A DNA stretch of 64,000 nucleotides from an uncultured Opitutaceae bacterium (lineage in GTDB: Bacteria > Verrucomicrobiota > Verrucomicrobiia > Opitutales > Opitutaceae), in assembly GCA_903862935.1 (NCBI GenBank), contig CAIOZY010000004.1:31844-95843 (forward strand), read 5' to 3'. Within the stretch, counting starts at the first letter, position 1; each line of letters starts with the position of its first letter. A program made the translations under genes and the position numbers. A model generated the notes under the pieces. The model saw only the letters and a list, made by a program, of their open reading frames with translations. It did no database searches and had not been told where the DNA came from. Positions 42,000 to 50,981 of the stretch are shown here, piece after piece.

Positions 42000-42371
42000 A
42001 TGGCCCTCACCGACTCCACGACCTGCGTTGCCGAACTCAAGTCCCGCGTCCTCGCCTTCGTTCGCGAGCGCGATTGGGAGCAGTTCCACGCCCCGAAGAA
42101 CCTGAGCATGGCCCTCGCCGCCGAGGCGGCCGAGCTGATGGAGCACTTTCTTTGGGCGACCCCGCAGGAGTCCCAGGCCCTTGCGCAGGACCCGGCCCGC
42201 CGCGCGAAGATCGCCGAGGAACTCGCCGACATCGTGATCTACGCCCTGGACTTCGCGAACATGACCGGGCTGGACGTCGCCGGGGCGATCGAGTCGAAGA
42301 TGGCCGCGAACGCGGCAAAGTATCCCGTCCACAAGGCGCGGGGGCGCTCCGAGAAGTACACCGAACTCTGA
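42000..42371 (+). CDS. MazG-like nucleotide pyrophosphohydrolase
   Basis: A 123-residue all-alpha NTP-PPase of the MazG/RS21-C6 (dCTPase) type. The metal motifs are LSMALAAEAAELMEHFLW (E-x2-E pair) and IAEELADIVIYALDFANM (E-x2-D). RFERDWEQFH-like residues upstream (VRERDWEQFHAPKN) match the nucleotide-binding region of this group. It cleaves a nucleoside triphosphate to the monophosphate, so it cleans the pool of non-canonical nucleotides. It converges with mogA with no gap. Confidence 0.9.
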   Translation: MALTDSTTCVAELKSRVLAFVRERDWEQFHAPKNLSMALAAEAAELMEHFLWATPQESQALAQDPARRAKIAEELADIVIYALDFANMTGLDVAGAIESKMAANAAKYPVHKARGRSEKYTEL

Positions 42372-42905
42372 TCAGGCCGGCGGGCGGAAGACGCGGATCG
42401 CCTTGGGGTCGGCCTCGATCCGGGCCGCCCCGATCAAGTCCAGGCAGTACGGGATCGCCGGGAACACGGCCTCGAGGTTTTCGCGGACGGCCTTCGGACG
42501 GCCGGGGAGGTTCACGATGAGGGTCTTGCCGCGGATCCCGGCCGTTTGCCGGGAGAGGATGGCGGTCGGCACAAACTTGAGCGAGGCCGAGCGCATGAGC
42601 TCCCCGAATCCGGGCAGGAGCTTCTCGCACACCGCCTCCGTCGCCTCCGGCGTCACGTCCCGCGGCGACGGACCCGTGCCGCCGGTCGTGACGACCAGGC
42701 AGCAGCCGGCCTGGTCGGCCATGCGCCGCAGCTCGGACTCGATCCGGGCCCGCTCGTCGGGGACAACCGCGTAGTCGACCTCAAAGGGGGTCGCGATCCA
42801 CGCGCGCAGGAGCTCCACGCAGGCCTTCCCGGGCGTGTCCTCGTATACCCCGGCGCTGGCGCGGTCGGAAACGTTGACGACCCCGATGCGAGCCGACGCG
42901 TGCAT
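42372..42905 (-). CDS. mogA: Molybdopterin adenylyltransferase MogA
   Basis: A 177-residue MoCF-fold protein. RIGVVNVSDRASAG starts it, VVTTGGTGPSPRDVTPEAT carries the adenylation loop with the GGTG motif and catalytic aspartate, and NLPGRPKAVRENLEAVFPAIP closes it. MogA adenylates molybdopterin before molybdate insertion. The ATG shares one base with the stop of the upstream inositol phosphatase-like gene (TGATG on the minus strand), so the two are coupled. The MOSC protein at 27775 would use the cofactor. Confidence 0.92.
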   Translation of the reverse strand: MHASARIGVVNVSDRASAGVYEDTPGKACVELLRAWIATPFEVDYAVVPDERARIESELRRMADQAGCCLVVTTGGTGPSPRDVTPEATEAVCEKLLPGFGELMRSASLKFVPTAILSRQTAGIRGKTLIVNLPGRPKAVRENLEAVFPAIPYCLDLIGAARIEADPKAIRVFRPPA

Positions 42906-43708
42906 CAGGAGGAACCCGGCCGGGTCAGGGTCTCGAGCCGGTCGGCCATTGCGGGGCTCCCCGCGACGTAGATGATGCGCCGCATCTTAAGGTCGAACTG
43001 CCGAATCGGCAGCTGCTCGCCGTTGAGGAACCGGACGACCCCGCCGGCCGCCCGGCACAGGGGAATCGCGGCCGCCAGGTCCCAGATCTTCACGTTGTAG
43101 TCGACTGCCCCGTCGAGGATCCCGGCGGCGACGTAGGCCAGGTGCAGGGTCGCGCTCCCCAGCCCGCGGATCTTGAAGTTGGCGAGCACCCCGTCGGCAA
43201 GCGGGACGAGCTTCTTGTCCGAGGGGCTGTGAAACCCGATCAGGCTCTCCGGGCCCGGCAGGTCGATGACGCGGGTCGTCCGGTCGCCGTCGTTCATGCC
43301 GAAGCCAGGCCCCCCGTGCATGAGGATCTTGCGGCTCAGGTCGTAGACGACCCCGTAGACGGGTTCCCCCTTCTCCAGGAGCGCGAGCGCTATCGCGCAG
43401 TGCGGGATCCCGAGGGCGAAGTTGTTGGTCCCGTCGATCGGATCCAGGACCCACGACCACGGGGCGGTCATCGGGATCGGGCCACCCGGGTCGGCCAGCT
43501 CCTCGCTCAGGTACTGGTCCTTCGGGAACTGGCTGCCGAGCTCCCGGAAGATGTTCTCGGAAATGGCGACGTCGATCGCGGTCACCCGGGAGCCGTCCCA
43601 CTTCCAGTGACTCTCGGCGCGGCCGAACTCGCGGTGGAAGAGCGCGGTCTGGGCAAGGACGGCGCGCTTGGCCGCTTCGATCCGGGTCAAAAGGTCTGGT
43701 GAGGGCAC
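42905..43708 (-). CDS. Inositol monophosphatase family protein
   Basis: A 267-residue FIG-superfamily phosphatase. The metal-binding motif WVLDPIDGTNNFALGIPHCAIA (DPIDGT, about 89-94) and the second motif KIWDLAAAIPLCRAAGG (WDxAA, about 207-211) are clear; the first acidic motif appears as YLSEELAD. Possible substrates are inositol phosphate, histidinol phosphate or 3'-phosphoadenosine 5'-phosphate; sequence does not separate them. The start is a GTG at 43708 (VPSPDLLTRIEAAK), 13 bp after the zinc-ribbon gene on the same strand. Confidence 0.87.
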   Translation of the reverse strand: MPSPDLLTRIEAAKRAVLAQTALFHREFGRAESHWKWDGSRVTAIDVAISENIFRELGSQFPKDQYLSEELADPGGPIPMTAPWSWVLDPIDGTNNFALGIPHCAIALALLEKGEPVYGVVYDLSRKILMHGGPGFGMNDGDRTTRVIDLPGPESLIGFHSPSDKKLVPLADGVLANFKIRGLGSATLHLAYVAAGILDGAVDYNVKIWDLAAAIPLCRAAGGVVRFLNGEQLPIRQFDLKMRRIIYVAGSPAMADRLETLTRPGSS

Positions 43709-43721
43709 GGGGTTCCTTGGG

Positions 43722-44297
43722 TTATTCGTAGTCGTAGAGCTTCGGGTCGCGCACGGGGGGCGGACGGCGGACTCGGGGGCGCGACGGGGGCTCCTTCGGG
43801 TCGGCCTCAGCCCTGGGCGGCCCGCCCGGGCCCTCACCGTAGGGGTCGTCCGCACCGGGCTCGCCCGGGCCGCCGAGCTGGTCCTCCAGGCTCTCCGGGT
43901 CGGCGCCCTCCTCAAGTTTGCGGACCACCTCCTCCATCTCGCCGTCGATCTTCTCCCCGGTCAGCTCGGCCATGCGGCGCATCATGCGGCCCATGGCCCT
44001 GGGGTCGTTCTCGTCGACGTTCGAAAACTCGCTTTCCATCGAGGCGAGCGCGGCGTCCATCCGGGGATCGTCGCCGCCGCCGGGTCCGCCCCCCGGGGCG
44101 GCGGGCTCCGGGGTCTGGGCCCCTGCCTCCCCGGACTTTGCGCCCTTCTTTTTGACGGCAAAGGGGGAGACCATCTTCACCAGGGCGTGCGCCGGGTTAT
44201 CCGGGCACCGGGGGGTCGTCCGGCCCTGCGCCAGCGTCTTCGCAAAGAACTGGTAGATCCGGTTGTGCTCCGGGCAGTAGTACTCGTAGATCGGCAT
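43722..44297 (-). CDS. FmdB-like zinc-ribbon protein with acidic tail
   Basis: A 191-residue protein whose first 40 residues follow the FmdB/CxxC_CXXC ribbon: PIYEYYCPEHNRIYQFF and RCPDNPAHALVKM. The normal C-x2-C knuckles are C-x2-H (C8, H11) and C-x4-H (C31, H36), a variant ligand set that could still hold zinc. The rest is glycine/proline and acid-rich and includes the helix PRAMGRMMRRMAELTGEKIDG, likely disordered otherwise. FmdB-type proteins are regulatory or of unknown role. It is the first gene of a minus-strand run with the inositol phosphatase-like gene and mogA. Confidence 0.75.
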   Translation of the reverse strand: MPIYEYYCPEHNRIYQFFAKTLAQGRTTPRCPDNPAHALVKMVSPFAVKKKGAKSGEAGAQTPEPAAPGGGPGGGDDPRMDAALASMESEFSNVDENDPRAMGRMMRRMAELTGEKIDGEMEEVVRKLEEGADPESLEDQLGGPGEPGADDPYGEGPGGPPRAEADPKEPPSRPRVRRPPPVRDPKLYDYE

Positions 44298-44340
44298 GGT
44301 CCTTCGGACTGAAGTAAGTGGCCCGGGTTGGCGCGGCAGG

Positions 44341-46116
44341 TCAAGCCGGAGAAGCCCGCCCGCTCCCGCGGGCCCCGAGCCAGGCCTTGATTTCGGGTAG
44401 GGGCCGCGTGTTGAGGACCTGGCCGCGGGTGAGCCAGCCCTTCCTCGCAGAATTGATCCCGGCCCGCACGTACTCCAGGTCGGAGGGCGCGTGGGCGTCC
44501 GGGTTGATCGAGCACAGAAGGCCGCGCTCGGCAGCCTTCCGCCAGTGGCGCCAGTCCATGTCCAGCCGCTGGGGGTGCGCGTTGAGCTCGATCACGACGC
44601 CGCGCGCAATCGCTGCATCGATGACCTTGCCGACGTCGACCCGGCTCGCCTCGCGCCGGAGGAGAAGCCTCCCCGTGAGGTGGCCCACCATCGTCGTCCG
44701 GGGGTTCTCGATCCCCCGGATGATCCGGGCCGTCATCGTCGCCTCGTCCTGGCCGAGGGCGTTGTGCACCGAGGCCACGACGTAGTCGAGCTGCGCGAGG
44801 ATCCCGTCCTCGAAGTCGAGCCTCCCGTCGGCGAGGACATCGCATTCAACCCCGGCGAAAAGGTGCGTCTTGAGGCGGCGCGAGGCGTTGAGGCTTCGGA
44901 TCTGCGCGACCTGGGCGAGCAGCCGCTCCTCGCTCAGGCCGTTCGCCTGGAAACTCGCCTTGGAGTGGTCGGCGATCCCCAGGTATTCCCAACCGAGGGC
45001 CGCGGCCGCCTCCGCCATCTCCTCGAGCGAACCGTGGCCGTCTGAGGCCGAGGTGTGGTTGTGGAAGGCCCCCCTCAGGTCCCCGAGCTCGACCAGGCGG
45101 GGCAACTCCCCGCGCTCGGCCGCCTCGATCTCGCCCAAGCCCTCGCGCAGCTCGGGCGGGATGAAGTGCAGCCCCAGCAGGGCGAAGATCTCCCGCTCGG
45201 TCCCCGCGGGCAGCCCTCCGCCGGCGACCTTCTCCTTGACGCTCGCCTCCCCCTCGGCCGCGGCCAGGCCCCATTCGCTCAAGCTCAGGCCCCGCGAAAG
45301 GGCCCGCTGGCGCATCTGGACATTATGGTCCTTGGACCCGGTGAAGTGGTGCAGGGCGAAGGCAAACTGCTCCTCAGGGACGATCCTCAGGTCTGCCTGG
45401 AGCCCCCCCTCGAAGCGCACGCTCGCTTTGGTGTCGCCCCGGGCCGTCACCTCTCGGACCTGGGCGAGCGAGGTGAACCAGGCGACGACCGGCCCCGGCT
45501 CCGCCGAGGCGACGATGAAGTCCAGGTCGCCCACCGTCTCCAGCCCGCGCCTCAGGCTTCCGGCCGCCTCGGCGCGCCGAACCTGGGGGAGCGAGCGCAG
45601 TCCGGCGACGATCGGCTCGGCCACCGCGGCCGCCTCCCACCAGCGGTGCCTCCGCCCGTAGGCCTCGCGGTTCTTGATTCCCGCCAGGATCTTCTCCTGG
45701 GTCTTATCCCCGAAGCCGTCCAGTTCGGCCACGCGGCCCGCCGCGCAGGCCGCGGTAAGCCCGGCGATGTCCGCAATCCCGAGCTTTTCGTGCAGGGCCC
45801 GGATCTTCTTTGGGCCGAGTCCCGGGATCTGGAGCATCTCGATCAGGCCCGGCTCGATCGAGGCCTTGAGCTTTTCGTAGTAGTCCAGCCTCCCGGTGGC
45901 GTGCAACTCGGCGATCTTTTTCGCCAGTGCCTCGCCGATCCCCTTGACGCTCTGCAGCTCGCCGGCCTTCGCCAGGCGGTCGAGCTCGGACTCCTCCAGC
46001 GACTCGAGGACCCGGGCGCCGGCCTGGTACGCCCTCACCTTGAAGGGGTTCTCCCCCTGCAGCTCCAGCAGGACGGCAATCTCGCCCAGGACGTCGGCGA
46101 TTTCGTTTCGGGTCAT
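44341..46116 (-). CDS. polX: DNA polymerase X family with PHP phosphoesterase domain
   Basis: A 591-residue PolX. Order: 8-kDa HhH domain (residues 1-70, [17 protein letters not shown]), second HhH ([18 protein letters not shown]), palm with [19 protein letters not shown] (D-x-D) and a third aspartate in LQADLRIV, then a PHP domain (about 355-575). PHP metal ligands are intact: [40 protein letters not shown] and NPDAHAP. Bacterial PolX fills short gaps in base-excision repair and its PHP part is a 3'-5' exonuclease. The ATG at 46116 is favoured because [18 protein letters not shown] is the typical start. Confidence 0.94.
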   Translation of the reverse strand: MTRNEIADVLGEIAVLLELQGENPFKVRAYQAGARVLESLEESELDRLAKAGELQSVKGIGEALAKKIAELHATGRLDYYEKLKASIEPGLIEMLQIPGLGPKKIRALHEKLGIADIAGLTAACAAGRVAELDGFGDKTQEKILAGIKNREAYGRRHRWWEAAAVAEPIVAGLRSLPQVRRAEAAGSLRRGLETVGDLDFIVASAEPGPVVAWFTSLAQVREVTARGDTKASVRFEGGLQADLRIVPEEQFAFALHHFTGSKDHNVQMRQRALSRGLSLSEWGLAAAEGEASVKEKVAGGGLPAGTEREIFALLGLHFIPPELREGLGEIEAAERGELPRLVELGDLRGAFHNHTSASDGHGSLEEMAEAAAALGWEYLGIADHSKASFQANGLSEERLLAQVAQIRSLNASRRLKTHLFAGVECDVLADGRLDFEDGILAQLDYVVASVHNALGQDEATMTARIIRGIENPRTTMVGHLTGRLLLRREASRVDVGKVIDAAIARGVVIELNAHPQRLDMDWRHWRKAAERGLLCSINPDAHAPSDLEYVRAGINSARKGWLTRGQVLNTRPLPEIKAWLGARGSGRASPA

Positions 46117-46218
46117 CGGTCCAAGGGATACACTGAACCGGGCGCGGGGCAAAGCCCGAGTTGGAGTGGAACCCAAAATCGAGATACCGTGTCTATCAAG
46201 CCGACCCGATCATTTCGC

Positions 46219-46497
46219 ATGACGAAACCGAGTTCCACCCTTCCCCTCCCCACTCCCGGAGAGCTGCTCCGGGAAGAATTCCTAAAACCCATGCGGCTGA
46301 CGGCGCGAAGGCTGGCCCGGGACATCGGGGTGCCGGCGTCCTGGATCGCGGATATCCTTGCGGGCCGGCGGTCAATCACGGAAGACACCGGCTTCCGGCT
46401 CGACCGCTACTTTGGGCTTTCCGAGGGATGGTGGCTGTGGCTCCAGATCGAGTGCGACCTCCGCTGCGCGCAGTACCGGTTTCGGCAGGGGGTGTAG
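46219..46497 (+). CDS. HigA-like addiction module antidote (orphan)
   Basis: A 92-residue HTH protein. PGELLREEFLKPMRLTARRLARD matches the HigA start (HPGE.L.EEFL.P.GLS...LA), followed by the helix-turn-helix IGVPASWIADILAGRRSITEDT and the FRLDRYFGLSEGWWLWLQ ending. HigA binds its own promoter and neutralises HigB, a ribosome-dependent mRNA endonuclease. HigB is normally encoded just upstream, but the upstream DNA holds the divergent polX gene, so this copy has no visible toxin and may be a plain regulator. The ATG at 46219 is preferred; a GTG at 46189 is in frame. Confidence 0.85.
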   Translation: MTKPSSTLPLPTPGELLREEFLKPMRLTARRLARDIGVPASWIADILAGRRSITEDTGFRLDRYFGLSEGWWLWLQIECDLRCAQYRFRQGV

Positions 46498-46568
46498 CGG
46501 AGGATCACCCCGCGCGCCGTTCGATTATGAGTTGAGCAGGGAGCCGGACCGGGTAGCCTGCCAGGCGC

Positions 46569-46976
46569 ATGCCCTTCACCTACAGCCGCGGCGTCCACTT
46601 CGCCGACACGGATGCCGCCGGGGTCGTCTTCTTCGCAAACTACCTGGCGATCTGCCACGAGGCCTATGAGGAGGCGCTGGGGGCGGCGGGAGTCGACCTA
46701 CGGAAATTCTTCGCGGACTCCGGAGTCGTTGTGCCCATCTCCAAGAGCGAGGCGAGCTACCTGCGGCCCCTTAGGCCCGGGGACCGCGTGCGGGTGACCT
46801 GCAGCCCGGCCCCGGTCTCGGCCGACACCTACGAGGTCCGCTATGAGATTACCCGGCTGGGCACCCCGGAGAAACTCGCCGGTCGCGCCCGGACCGAGCA
46901 CGTGTGCATCGACTCCCGCAGCCGGGAGCGAGCGAACCTTCCGCCCTCCATCGCAGCCTGGGTCAAGGCGGGCTGA
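46569..46976 (+). CDS. Hotdog thioesterase, probable 1,4-dihydroxy-2-naphthoyl-CoA hydrolase
   Basis: A 135-residue 4HBT-type thioesterase. FADTDAAGVVFFANYLAICHEAYEEAL is the active-site region, with the aspartate (about 15) and the glutamate in CHEAYEEA; the tail has VRYEITRLGTPEKLAGRARTEHVCID. The DTDAAGVVFFANYL form, instead of the YbgC form, matches DHNA-CoA hydrolases. The neighbouring minus-strand genes menE and menC make the same pathway intermediate upstream, so a step in menaquinone biosynthesis is likely. It is convergent with menE, ending one base before it. Confidence 0.85.
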   Translation: MPFTYSRGVHFADTDAAGVVFFANYLAICHEAYEEALGAAGVDLRKFFADSGVVVPISKSEASYLRPLRPGDRVRVTCSPAPVSADTYEVRYEITRLGTPEKLAGRARTEHVCIDSRSRERANLPPSIAAWVKAG

Positions 46977-48206
46977 TCACGCCGAGGCCGCCCTGCGGGC
47001 TAGTTCGACCCGGTTGAGTTTTCCCTGCGCGTTGCGCGGCCAGTCGCCGAGGGCGACATAGCGGCGGGGCCGCTTGAAGGAGGCAAGCCGGGCAAGACTC
47101 TCCCCCACCCGGCCCATGTCCGGGGTCGGCTGGCCCGCGGGGTAGCAGGCCACAGCAGCCGATCCCCACTCGAGGTCGGGCACCCCCACGACCGCGACGT
47201 CGGAAAACTGCCCGCTCGACAGCAGCGCCGCCTCCACCTCCTGGGGATCAACCTTCTTTCCGCCGGTGATGATGACCGCGTCGCTCCGGCCAAGGATCCG
47301 CAGGGCTCCGCGGGCGTCGACCTCCCCGAGGTCCAGGGTCGTGTACGACCGCTCCGCGCTGAAATCCGGGTAGTATCCGCGGAACAGCGATTCACCCGAA
47401 ATGCGCACGAGCCCATCGCCGGACAGGTCGACCGAGAGATGGGGCAGCGGACGGCCGCAGCCGCGTTCCCCGGCCAGAAACTCCCCGGGGAGCAGGGCGG
47501 CCGCCATCGCCGCGGTCTCGGTCATTCCGTAGGACAGGGAGACCGGCAGGCGGGCCCGGGCCGCGGCCTCGGCGAGGCCCGGCCATGCGGGGCCTCCCCC
47601 GACAAAGACCGCATCGAAGCGCCTCAGCCAGTCGGCCGCCGATGTCGAAGTGAGAAGGCGCTGGAGCTGAGTCGGCACCAGCGAGAGAAACCACCGCTCC
47701 CGGGAATCCGTCCGGTCGGGCCCGGGGTGCGGCGGCAGGTCCCCGGCCTCAAGCGTTTTCCAGTCCCACGGAACATAGGTTCCCCCGGTCAGGGCCGATC
47801 GAACCCACGCCATAAGCCCGCTCACGTGATGGAGCGGCAGCACTCCGACGCAGCTGGTTCGGCCCGCCTGAAAATGCCTGCAGAATCCCTGCACCGCGGC
47901 GGACAGGGTGTGACCGTCGTGGCGAGCGAATTTGACCCGGCCTCCGGTTCCCCCGCTCGGGACCATGAGCCAGCCCCGGCCTTCCGGAAAATCCGCGGGG
48001 CGCCCGGCCAGTTCCGTGAGGACCGCCCGCTCCGCCGGACCCCACGAGGGATCGACGAGAAACACGGGGCCGGCCCCCGCGGCCGCCCGGGCAAACGCCG
48101 CCATGAAGGCGCCGGGATCGCGCTCGCAGATAGACGCCGGGGCGCACGCCCGGTCGGCCCCTTTCCCGGAAAACCCGAGGCTCTTCGCTAGCTCAAGGCG
48201 TTCCAC
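46977..48206 (-). CDS. menE: O-succinylbenzoate-CoA ligase
   Basis: A 409-residue AMP-forming acyl-CoA ligase, shorter than general members as is usual for MenE. Visible: MVPSGGTGGRVKFARHDG (phosphate loop), LSYGMTETAAMAAAL (adenine region), RISGESLFRGYY, LDLGEVDARGALRILGRSDAVIITGGKKVDP and the C-terminal lysine region RNAQGKLNRVEL. It activates o-succinylbenzoate to its CoA thioester for naphthoquinone ring closure. The start is a GTG at 48206, lying inside the last codons of menC with a 19-bp overlap, so the two are translated together. Menaquinone use fits an anaerobic or facultative bacterium. Confidence 0.88.
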   Translation of the reverse strand: MERLELAKSLGFSGKGADRACAPASICERDPGAFMAAFARAAAGAGPVFLVDPSWGPAERAVLTELAGRPADFPEGRGWLMVPSGGTGGRVKFARHDGHTLSAAVQGFCRHFQAGRTSCVGVLPLHHVSGLMAWVRSALTGGTYVPWDWKTLEAGDLPPHPGPDRTDSRERWFLSLVPTQLQRLLTSTSAADWLRRFDAVFVGGGPAWPGLAEAAARARLPVSLSYGMTETAAMAAALLPGEFLAGERGCGRPLPHLSVDLSGDGLVRISGESLFRGYYPDFSAERSYTTLDLGEVDARGALRILGRSDAVIITGGKKVDPQEVEAALLSSGQFSDVAVVGVPDLEWGSAAVACYPAGQPTPDMGRVGESLARLASFKRPRRYVALGDWPRNAQGKLNRVELARRAASA

Positions 48207-49192
48207 AACTCCTCCGGGTTGATGCGCTCGGCGTCGGCCTGGCTGATGAAGGGCCCCGCGCGGGGGCCGTCGAAGCGCGAATCGGCAAAGATCGGCCAGA
48301 CGCCAAAACCCGCCGCCCTCCTCGCCCCCCTCCAGGAAAACGCGGCCCGCAGCGCCGAGCGGGCGCCGATTCCCGTCTCGAGGGCTGAGGAAAATACGAC
48401 GGACGAGCCGGCCTTTTCCAGCAACGCCAGGGCGGCGGGCACGTTTCCGAGAAGCGACGGCTTGACGACAAAGACACCGGGCCAGCCGGCGCCCACCCAG
48501 CGCTCGAGGTCCCGCCCGCCGGCGACCGACTCGTCCAGGGCTACCGGAGTCGGATAGTCACCCGCGAGCCCGAGCAGGAGGTCCTCCGATCCCGGGCGGT
48601 GCCGCGAGACCGGCTGCTCGACAAACTCCACGGGGCGGCCAACGCATGTTTCAAGCCAGCGCTCGGCGCCGCGGCGGTCCCAGGCTCCGTTGGCGTCGAG
48701 CCTCAACTTCGCCACAGCCGGCAGCCCAGCGCACACGTCATCCAGAAGGGCGAGCTCGTCGCGCAGGTCTCCCACCCCGACTTTCCATTTGAAGGTCCTG
48801 AACCCCGACTCGACGAGAGCCGGCAGCGCCCCAAGGGCGGCCCGGCCGGCGGGAAGAAGCGCCGAGATCCAGAGGGGCTCCGAGGCCGTTCGGGAAACCC
48901 CGGAAAGTTCATCGAGGGCCGACGCGAGTGCGCCGCGCAGGCACTCCAGGGCCTCGGGCAGAGCCTGGCCGGCATCAAGCCGGTCGCCGAGGGCCCTGCA
49001 GGCCTCCTCGTCGGCATCGGCCGTCTCGTCCCCGAATCCGGGGACCGCGGCCGCCTCGCCCCAGCCGACGGCGCCCCCGGGGGCCTCAAGCCGGAGGATC
49101 AGTCCCTCGCGCTCGCTCCAAAGCCCGTGGGCCGTTCGCACGGGATTGCGGAACGGGATGCAGTAACGGCGGTAATGGAACTTGTAGGTCAC
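48188..49192 (-). CDS. menC: O-succinylbenzoate synthase
   Basis: A 334-residue enolase-superfamily enzyme. [21 protein letters not shown] is the capping domain start, and the barrel shows the catalytic K in [11 protein letters not shown] (KxK), metal ligands D in [11 protein letters not shown] in VEFVEQPV and D-E in VALDESVAG, and the second lysine VVKPSLLG. It dehydrates SHCHC to o-succinylbenzoate. It is the upstream partner of menE on the minus strand, and divergent from guaB with a 131-bp gap that contains both promoters. Confidence 0.9.
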   Translation of the reverse strand: MTYKFHYRRYCIPFRNPVRTAHGLWSEREGLILRLEAPGGAVGWGEAAAVPGFGDETADADEEACRALGDRLDAGQALPEALECLRGALASALDELSGVSRTASEPLWISALLPAGRAALGALPALVESGFRTFKWKVGVGDLRDELALLDDVCAGLPAVAKLRLDANGAWDRRGAERWLETCVGRPVEFVEQPVSRHRPGSEDLLLGLAGDYPTPVALDESVAGGRDLERWVGAGWPGVFVVKPSLLGNVPAALALLEKAGSSVVFSSALETGIGARSALRAAFSWRGARRAAGFGVWPIFADSRFDGPRAGPFISQADAERINPEELWNALS

Positions 49193-49266
49193 GGGCCTGG
49201 GCCGGGACCGCGAGCACTACCGCCGGGGGCGGGCCATGGCAAGCCGCGGCCATTCCCAAGAAATCG

Positions 49267-49324
49267 GTTGCCATCTTTCGGATCCGGCTTATTTCGCTTG
49301 TGGCAACTCATCCCCTGGTTGCCA
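49267..49324 (+). promoter_or_regulatory. guaB leader with repeat that can form alternative hairpins
   Basis: GTTGCCA occurs at 49267-49273 and again at 49318-49324, where its last base is the A of the guaB ATG. Their complement TGGCAAC lies between (49301-49307), so pairing with either copy is possible and the second form would sequester the start codon. The first copy also resembles a -35 box (TTGCCA), so part of the match may be promoter. A similar arrangement precedes purA. Confidence 0.4.
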
Positions 49325-50874
49325 TGTCCTCCGACACCGAATTCTACCTTCCCGCCGAGGCCTTCTTTCGCGCCAATCTGCCCTCGGCGCTGACCTTCGA
49401 CGACGTCTCTCTGGCCACGCTCTACTCCGAGATCCTGCCCCGGGAGGCCGATCCGTCGACGAGCCTGTCCGAATCGCTGCGCCTGCCGATTCCGATCGTG
49501 TCGGCGGACATGGACACCGTGACCGAGTCGCGGATGGCGATCGCCATGGCGCTCAACGGCGGACTGGGACTCATCCACTACAACATGCCGGAGAAGGACC
49601 AGGTCAAGGAGGTCGCCCGGGTCAAGCGCCACATCCACGGCCTGATCCAGGATCCGATCTCGGTGGGGCCGGACTCCAAGATCGCGGAGCTGCTCACGCT
49701 GATCGAGGCCCGGCGCTTCGCCTTCTCGACCTTCCCGGTCGTGGACGCCCAGGGAAAGCTCGTCGGGATGCTCTCCGGCAACGTGGTCAAGGAGCGCTAC
49801 CGCTCAAAGAAGGTCTCCGATGTGATGACTCCGCGGGCGAGCCTGATCACCGTCGGCGAGGACGCGGTGTCGGGGGACCCGATCCGCGCTGCGGACCAGT
49901 TCTTTAGCAAGCACGTGGGCGTGAACAAAATGCTCGTTGTCGACGGATCCGACCGCCTGAGGGGCCTCGTCACGGCCTCCGACGTCGAGCAGATCACCGC
50001 CGAGTCCAAGAGCCGCCGCAAGCCCGCCCGCGACGCGCAGTTCCGGCTCCTGGTGGGGGCGGCAGTCTCGCCCCTGCGGACCCCCGACGGAAAGCTCGAC
50101 CAGGCCCGCATCCTCGCGCACGTCGGAAGCCTCGTCGCCGAGCGGGTTGACGCGGTCGCCGTCTCCACCGCCCACGGCCACACCCGCGGCGTGGGGGACA
50201 TGGTGAAGCTGGTCCGCAAGGCCTTTCCGGAGCTGACGATCATCGCGGGCAATGTGACGAGCGCCTCGGGCGTGGACTTCCTCGCCGAGTGCGGGGCCGA
50301 CGCGATCAAGGTCGGCCAGGGTCCCGGGTCCATCTGCACGACCCGGGTCGTGGCCGGCGTGGGGATCCCCCAGCTGACCGCCCTTCACGTCGCCTCGACG
50401 GCCGCCCGCAAGCGCAAGGTGCGGCTGATCGCCGACGGCGGGATCACCAAGTCCGGGGACATCGTCAAGGCCCTCACGATCGCCGACGCCGTGATCTGCG
50501 GCGGGCTATTGGCCGGGTGCCGGGAGGCCCCCGGAGAGATCATGGAAATCGGCGGCAAGGTCTACAAGCAGTACCGCGGGATGGGGTCGCTGGCGGCCAT
50601 GAAGTCCGGCAGCGCCGCCCGGTACGGGCACGACAAGGCCGACACCCAGCGCAAGATCGCGGCCGAGGGGATCGAGGCCCTCAAGGAGGTCAGCGGCTCT
50701 GTGGATGACGTGCTCTCCGGCCTGATCGGCGGCGTCCAGAGCGGGATGGGCTACCTCGGGGCGGCGAACCTGCCGGAACTTCGGACCCGGGCCCGTTTCG
50801 TGCGGGTCACGCCCGCGGGCCACAAGGAGGGCGACACCCACGACGTGGTCGAGGTGTCGACCCGGGCGAGCTGA
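49324..50874 (+). CDS. guaB: Inosine-5'-monophosphate dehydrogenase
   Basis: A 516-residue IMPDH. It has the TIM barrel with catalytic cysteine in [16 protein letters not shown] (about residue 340), the substrate loop [27 protein letters not shown], and [29 protein letters not shown]. Between barrel strands sit two CBS domains (about 100-235: [19 protein letters not shown] and [19 protein letters not shown]). It oxidises IMP to XMP, the first committed step to GMP. It is followed by purA, so both branches from IMP are encoded side by side. The ATG at 49324 is preferred. The N-terminus is a little divergent ([16 protein letters not shown]) from typical IMPDHs. Confidence 0.94.
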   Translation: MSSDTEFYLPAEAFFRANLPSALTFDDVSLATLYSEILPREADPSTSLSESLRLPIPIVSADMDTVTESRMAIAMALNGGLGLIHYNMPEKDQVKEVARVKRHIHGLIQDPISVGPDSKIAELLTLIEARRFAFSTFPVVDAQGKLVGMLSGNVVKERYRSKKVSDVMTPRASLITVGEDAVSGDPIRAADQFFSKHVGVNKMLVVDGSDRLRGLVTASDVEQITAESKSRRKPARDAQFRLLVGAAVSPLRTPDGKLDQARILAHVGSLVAERVDAVAVSTAHGHTRGVGDMVKLVRKAFPELTIIAGNVTSASGVDFLAECGADAIKVGQGPGSICTTRVVAGVGIPQLTALHVASTAARKRKVRLIADGGITKSGDIVKALTIADAVICGGLLAGCREAPGEIMEIGGKVYKQYRGMGSLAAMKSGSAARYGHDKADTQRKIAAEGIEALKEVSGSVDDVLSGLIGGVQSGMGYLGAANLPELRTRARFVRVTPAGHKEGDTHDVVEVSTRAS

Positions 50875-50880
50875 GCCGAT

Positions 50881-50906
50881 CCCCCTCCCAGGGGGCCAGG
50901 ATTTTT
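50881..50906 (+). terminator. Possible intrinsic terminator after guaB
   Basis: A 6-bp stem (CCCCCT at 50881-50886 with AGGGGG at 50890-50895) with a 3-base loop is followed, after six bases, by five T (50902-50906). It lies 6 bp after the guaB stop, so guaB and purA may be separate units. The gap between stem and T run weakens the call. Confidence 0.38.
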
Positions 50907-50981
50907 GTTGCGCTCAGGGGGCGCGCCGAGTCTTTCCTTGTCCGCAACGGGAGCCCTTTTGCTTCGGTTGCGCCGCAACCC
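50907..50981 (+). promoter_or_regulatory. purA leader with mutually exclusive pairings
   Basis: GTTGCG at 50907-50912 can pair with CGCAAC at 50943-50948; that same CGCAAC can pair instead with GTTGCG at 50967-50972, which also forms a local hairpin GGTTGC (50966-50971)/GCAACC (50975-50980) one base before the purA ATG. The local hairpin would block ribosome access. This toggle-like layout resembles the one before guaB. No ligand or motif of a known purine riboswitch is visible. Confidence 0.38.
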
